Shown here piece after piece: positions 58,845 through 64,000 of a stretch of 64,000 nt of DNA. A model generated the notes under the pieces. It had not been told where the DNA came from. It saw only the letters and a list, made by a program, of their open reading frames with translations, and did not search any database. The stretch lies in NCBI GenBank assembly GCA_037013685.1, contig CM072897.1:20844143-20908142 (forward strand). Reading direction: 5' to 3'. A program made the position numbers and the translations under genes. Each line of letters starts with the position of its first letter. Position 1 is the first letter of the stretch. The stretch is from Acridotheres tristis. Taxonomy: Eukaryota; Chordata; Aves; Passeriformes; Sturnidae.

Positions 58845-58991
58845 ATGGCTGTATATGTGGATCATCGAACAGATGCTCCTGATTCTGTTGCCTCCCCTTC
58901 CCATATAGCATGGCACCCACTTCATCCACTCCTGGCAGTTGCTTCCATCAGCACAGCAGCTGGGGGCTGTGTGGATATCTACCTGGAACAG
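58845..58991 (+). CDS. IFT140: IFT140 coding exon 1 (residues 1-49)
   Basis: Acceptor CCTTGTACAG|GTGTG at 58815/58816, ATG at 58845, and donor GAACAG|GTGAAA. It encodes [20 protein letters not shown] through to VDIYLEQ, the first WD40 blade. An open frame continues upstream of the acceptor but is intronic. A CR1 copy begins about 36 bases after the donor. Confidence 0.95.
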
Positions 58992-61900
58992 GTGAAAAAT
59001 CAGCAACTTTGCATTTGGTCTTGATACAGAGTCACAGAATCACAAGGTGGTTTGGATTGGAAGGGATCTTTAATATCATCTTGACCCAACCACCTGCCAT
59101 GTGCAAGGACACCTTCCATAGACCAGGTTGCTCCAAGCCCCCATCCAACCTGACATTAAACAGAGGTGTGAGAGATATGTGAGAAGTCACAGCTTCTCTC
59201 AGCAACCTTTATCATTGTCCTAATTTAAAACTTCACATTTTTCATCTCTCTTTTTGCGGGCTTACTTACCCTCCTGAAGTCTCTCTGAGTTTTAATTACT
59301 GTTTATGTCCTGTGCTATCTAGACCATGACAGATTCAACAGCCACTCATTATATATATATTTAAAAAGATCTTAATAAATTAAATTGATCTTTCCTTTGA
59401 AATTTGATGTTTACAGCCTATAAGTCTTGTTTATGATGGTTACTGATTTGTTTTTTGCCTCTCAGAGTGTGAGAATTTCAGGCTTATAAGTAAATGGACA
59501 CATGCTGCTGTTGCTTTTTAACTCTTAAGTGAATAGAACATACTAAGAAATGGAAATTGAACAAATCATTCCACCTTAAGACTGGACTGATTTTCTGCCT
59601 GCAGGCAGATACTTCTTTTGCATACTCTAACTTTTACATGAGAGTCTTGTGTAAGACTTTGATTTGCATAATTTTTAGGGAAGTAGCACTAAAAGGTATC
59701 TAGCAGCAGATTACCAAGACATGGAAGTCTGGTAATACAATAGCCTATCAAATGGGTACTTTTCAAAGTGTATTCTGAAAAATTGTCATCCAAGTTTAAC
59801 AAATGGAAAAATAAATACTTAGAGAGGTTACATGATTCATATGAAATATTCTTGCGAACCATGCCCGAAGGAGGATCTGCCTTTAAGAGCTGTTGAAGCA
59901 TTAGATTATTCTATGTCCTTAGTGATGTGCTTTATTCTTTTTCAATAGCTGGAATTTATTTTTACCGTGAAATGTGCTTGAAGCCTTCTTATATCCTTTA
60001 TGTAGGAGAGAAAGCTTGATATTGATTGGTCTGTGTATCTGAAGGTTTGGCTGCTGAGTTTCCACTGGACTGAGCTCACACTGATTTCTGTTTGCAGGGA
60101 GAACATGTGCCTGATTCCCATGTTGAGAGAAGCTGTCATGTCACATTACTTACCTGGCACCCTTCCAGACCCATTCTGGCATCAGGATGGGAAACAGGAG
60201 AAGTTCTGATACTGAACAAACAAGACAAGGAGCAGCACACTGTACCCCCAAATCACAGCACCAAAATCACAGTCCTGAGCTGGAGTACAAATGGTACCTA
60301 CCTTGCATCTGGGGATGGGGTGAGTAGCTGAAACGCCCCATGTCTTTCATGTGGAACAGTCTTGGAAGCTCTGTAATGGGAAAGGATCATGGAATGAACA
60401 TCCATGGGGAAGGGAGAGTTGTGTGGGTGAGAATTTTTCTTTCCTTAGGTACAAATTAAAACTCTTAGGGAATAAAATCAAAACTTAGTGTTTTAACTTT
60501 TTCTACAATATTATTCTACAATTAAAGAATTGCTGTTCTATAATTTTTCTTCAAATAAAAGCATGTTGGATCTCAGTAAGTGCGGAGCATTGAAGGTTTA
60601 AGGCTATTTCATGGATGGAGTAATTGAGGTGTAGACCATTTGAATTCTTTTGCTCCTGTCCATGTGCAAATTTTATGGCAGACTCAGGAATAAAGCCTAG
60701 ATGTTGAGAAACAAATTCCAGCTATGACATATTTTTCCATAGTGTGTGCAGAGCAGTGCTCACAGGAAACTCATCCTAATATCTCTTTTTCTGGTTTTAT
60801 TAATGTCTTAAAATAATTTTAAATTGATTGTATTGGGAAATGTGACACTCTATTTCTTATGAGCTGGTTTCCCTTTTATATAGCGAAATGAGAAAGTAGC
60901 TATTGAATAGTCAGGATTAAGTATTGAAGATTCTGATTTTGCCAGTTCCCAAGTCAGCCGATTAAGAAAAAAAAGGGTTTTTTTCTGTATTTTCCCTGAT
61001 ACAAACTTGAGCTTGCCCAAGAATTTCAGTTCTGCTCTTACCTATAAGTCAGAATTCTTATTCTGAGGAAAAAATGATTTTAATTCATTGTTTGTAAAGT
61101 TCTGCTGCTTCATTTGACAGAAATGCAGAAATTCAAAATTGAGTAAAACGAGAATTTATCATCCTCTTTATTAGAAAAGAGGAAGTTCTGCCCAGGCAAA
61201 AGATGGATGTATCTCAGTGTAGCTGAGGCCTTAATCATAATGAGACAATACATTGATGTAGACAGAGCTTACATTTATGAACAAAATTATTTTCAAATTG
61301 ATTTCAAACCAGTGTCATTGTGCTGTGGTCTGAGGTGCAGCACAGATATGCTTCATTTCCTACATATTTTTCAATAGTTTCTAAGTTTATTTTTAAGATT
61401 TTTCCCATGAGGGTTTATATTTATGAAACATCAATTAGATGAGTGCTGCCAGAATCATACTCTGCTTGTATTAGAGGAAAACCTTTAGAAAGAAGATAAA
61501 TATTTGGACTGTGATTTGGTTTCTATTTCACTGAGAGGGTGGTTGGACACTGGAAAGGCTCTGCAGGGAATAGTCAGAGCTGCAAGGCTGCTAGAGCTCC
61601 AGGAGCCTTTGGACAACGCTCTCAGGCACAGGGTGGGATTGTTGGGGTGTCTGTGCAGGGCCAGGAGTTGGACTTGATGATGGAAATGATGTTGGAAGTG
61701 TGAGTCACTTCCAGCTTACCATATTCTATGATTCTGTCTTCACTAGGATTTCTGTCGTCATACATCCTGAAATGCAAGAAAATTATTTGAAGAAAACTTC
61801 CTAAAGATGGAATAGGATGCTGTGAAAATCAGAAACTCTTAATTTGTTTTAAGTAAAAATAACATGGATGATTTCCACATTTTGATCACACAGAAGATCT

Positions 61901-64000
61901 AGGTGCTTTATATAATTAAATCCTATTTGTAAGGCAAATAGCTTTCATACCAAAGAACTAAAGCTTTGGTTTTTAAAAATTATTGGGAAGTTACAGGATA
62001 GAATCAGAGAATATCTCCATTTGGAAAGGATATTTAGATAGATGATAAGGTCAATGTCCTGTGCCCTTTAAAAATATCATTTGAAAATAGATGAATTCTG
62101 CATCCTTTCCAGTGACACTTAGGAGAGGTAGTGAGCCTTTTTTGTTTCCAATCTCACGTGTTCCAAACTAAGAATTAAGATTGTAAGTAGGTTATCTGAA
62201 TACAGGCTGTGCAATATCTAGAAGGAGATGGAAGGAAGGTCAGCAGCTTTAGGAAGCTACAGGCTTTTCCTCCAGCTTATAAATGGTGCAGGTGGTTTTA
62301 GTTGGGATCCTTGGAAACTGGTTACGTGTAAAGCTGATGGAAGAGTGAGAGGAGGAATCAACAAGTTCGTAGGATCTTGTGATTTTCAGAGGTAACTAGC
62401 AAACATTTTATGAACTACAAGTGTTCTCTTGGGACAGGAGTAAAGCAGTGTTACAGTTGCACAGCTGAGTGGCACTTTTTAAGCTGCAAGACACATTGCA
62501 CTTAAAAACCAGTTTTGGATGCTCTAGCTACTGCCATCTTACTGTTGGAAAGAAGTTAGAACTTTGAATCTTAGGGAAAAAAGAAGGAAATGTTACCTTG
62601 GAAGGCCTTGGCTACATCTTGTGTGGTTTCTAGTTAGAATTGTGAAAAATAAGTGACCACTGCTACCAGTCCACTTCTAGGAGAAGGATGATACTTGATT
62701 GAAAACAATAAATAAAAATAGAGCAAATTCTAATACCACTTTATTGTTGTCTATCTTAATGAAGTAAAATGAGATTGAACTTGGTATTGAAAATCATTGC
62801 TGGGTTTTTCATGTAGTGCTTACATGGAAGTTTCCCAAATGCAATTTGGTTTCATTAGCACTAGCATAACAGCAATAAATAATCATCTTAGCATTCCAAC
62901 TGTAAGGTTGTAAGTGAATTTGTTGGAATTTGTCTCCATTCTTTCCAGTCAGCAGGGTTTGTTGCTCCTGAGCTGGCACTGCAGGGTGTGAGTTATGTCA
63001 GCATGTGTGCCAGGCTCGAGAGCTGGCCTGTGTGTCAACACTGTTGAGTTAATTAGCTAACCAGACTTCCTTTCTTTAGAATCTATGATTATTCTAGTTA
63101 GTAGATATTTTTCTAAAAGTAAGTTCTTGAAAGTCTGCTCTGAAAGAAGAGGAAAGCTCCAGAAATGCAACCCTTAGTCTTTCTGCATCCTATGACTTCA
63201 CATGTCTAATCGTATACCCATGCTCATCTACATCGGTTTTATATGCACTTACTGAGGGATGCATATGCTCTGCTGTCTTTTATTTCAATTGCTAAAAGAT
63301 GAGCTATCAGACTACTTGCCAGAAAAAATGTGGAAAAGACATTATCAAGACAAATATTTACATTTGCTATTTGCAGAAGAAAACCAGGACTGTTCCATTT
63401 AATTGCTCTGGCAATTTAATTGTGATTTAAGTAAAAATGGATAGGACCAACAAGCTTTTATAGATAATGTGATTCTAATTAAGCAAATAATATAATGCTA
63501 AAGATAACTGATTCTCTGTGGCTTAGTTTTAAGTGGGAGTAATTGTATGTGTCAACTAAACAAAAGGGTTTTGGTCTGTCAGTAAAACATTTATTTTTAT
63601 GTGCAGTGAGTAGCTGGAGTCTGGATTCTCATCTATGTGCAAAGGGTAATGAATTAACTTGTCTTTTTCTAGCACGGTGTCTTGTTTCTGTGGAAAATGG
63701 ACCATCGGGGCAGAGTCCAGGGTCCTGCCCTGGTTAAGCAGGAGTATGGGAAATGCTTGTGTCACTGTGCCTTTCGGCCACCCCCTCCTGGCGAGTGAGT
63801 ATTGGCCCCATCAGAGCTCTGCTAGGCCAGAACTTTGTCTGGTTCCACAGAAAAAAAAGTTCTACCCACAAATGAACTATTTTTAAATATATAAAAAAAT
63901 GTTCTTCAGCTAACTGGTCTATATTTCCAACCTTTTCTCCCACTCCGGTAGCTGGCTCTGTGTCCTGTGTGCAGCAACTGATCTTCTTTCTCTTCTCCAC
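58845..64000 (+). CDS. IFT140: IFT140, intraflagellar transport protein 140 (5' part, first three coding exons)
   Basis: IFT140 is a core subunit of the IFT-A complex, which drives retrograde transport in cilia and entry of membrane proteins. The three exons in the window join in frame to 163 residues plus two bases, reading as the N-terminal WD40 propeller: [13 protein letters not shown], then [46 protein letters not shown] and [17 protein letters not shown]. These match the vertebrate IFT140 N-terminus without gaps. The ATG has G at -3 and G at +4 and lies 29 bases into its exon (exon start 58816). The rest of the gene, including the TPR-rich half, lies beyond 64000. Confidence 0.96.
59027..59225 (-). 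mobile_element. CR1 3' fragment in IFT140 intron after coding exon 1
   Basis: It opens CAGAATCACAAGGTGGTTTG, then GATTGGAAGGGATC and CCCCCATCCAACCTGACATT, the CR1 tail in reverse. It starts only about 36 bases after the exon donor. Confidence 0.88.
60098..60319 (+). CDS. IFT140: IFT140 coding exon 2 (residues 50-123)
   Basis: Acceptor GTTTGCAG|GGA and donor GATGGG|GTGAGT, phase 0 at both ends. It encodes [37 protein letters not shown] and [10 protein letters not shown]. This is a WD40 repeat, with conserved WHP and GWETGEV elements. Confidence 0.96.
61535..61738 (+). mobile_element. CR1 3' fragment in IFT140 intron
   Basis: GGGCCAGGAGTTGGACTTGA followed by CATATTCTATGATTCTGTC marks the CR1 3' end; the upstream part (GGTGGTTGGACACTGG) is also typical. 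Confidence 0.85.
62000..62165 (-). mobile_element. Degenerate CR1 fragment in IFT140 intron
   Basis: ATAGAATCAGAGAATATCTC then ATTTGGAAAGGAT resemble the reversed CR1 3' end. The rest is too diverged to trace. Confidence 0.45.
62166..63672 (+). other. IFT140 intron sequence, nothing assigned
   Basis: AT-rich intronic DNA up to the acceptor at 63671-63672. No repeat or exon recognised. Confidence 0.5.
63673..63794 (+). CDS. IFT140: IFT140 coding exon 3 (residues 124-163, phase 2 end)
   Basis: Acceptor CTTTTTCTAG|CAC and donor GGCGA|GTGAGT. It encodes [35 protein letters not shown] and PPPPG. The last codon is split GA|, as expected for the following E in the family. Later exons are outside the window. 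Confidence 0.95.

Noticed and set aside
1..64000. CRISPR array, integron, operon or other bacterial system
   Set aside because: No regularly spaced repeats were seen, genes are intron-split, and every recognised repeat is a vertebrate retroelement.

Overview
The window is nuclear DNA from a bird, most likely a songbird. The evidence is the dense scatter of CR1 LINE fragments (about twenty), several avian solo LTRs, and one short element on the minus strand that joins a tRNA-Ile-like head to a CR1-like tail. That last structure is known from the passerine SINE family TguSINE1. There is nothing prokaryotic here: genes are split by introns with clear splice sites, and the long open frames in the CpG islands are chance frames.

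Two genes are present and they point away from each other. On the minus strand, coding exons from 46480 down to 6608 make up a complete CRAMP1 gene (cramped chromatin regulator homolog). I could trace twenty coding exons with consistent phase, giving 1321 codons plus stop, close to the human protein (about 1270 residues as I recall). It carries a SANT/Myb-like domain at residues 162-233 and the conserved C-terminal tail. On the plus strand the first three coding exons of IFT140 (58845-58991, 60098-60319, 63673-63794) encode its N-terminal WD40 region; the gene runs out of the window on the right. The same head-to-head pair exists on human chromosome 16p13.3, where I recall the two start sites being only a few hundred bases apart.

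Layout: 1-5100 is repeat and unassigned DNA downstream of CRAMP1, and the CRAMP1 3' UTR probably extends down from 6607. CRAMP1 exons 20 to 2 lie at 6608-37281. The 8.8 kb first coding intron holds the tRNA/CR1 SINE. The first coding exon is at 46126-46481. CpG-rich DNA with CCAAT boxes and GC boxes at 46.5-49.5 kb is the CRAMP1 promoter and probable non-coding first exon. A second CpG island at 52.7-53.3 kb, ending in a strong splice donor at 53091, is the best candidate for IFT140 exon 1. Three solo LTRs and several CR1 pieces fill 53.4-58.1 kb, before the first coding exon of IFT140.

The most notable points are in splicing and repeats. CRAMP1 uses three intron classes: ordinary GT-AG introns, one U12-type intron (between exons 8 and 9) with matching donor and branch-site motifs, and one GC-AG intron (between exons 10 and 11). 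A CR1 copy near 33.6-34.3 kb is flanked by a diverged direct repeat of roughly 80-105 bases that includes a small palindrome; this is far longer than the usual CR1 flank. I did not find a previously undescribed multi-gene system in the window.
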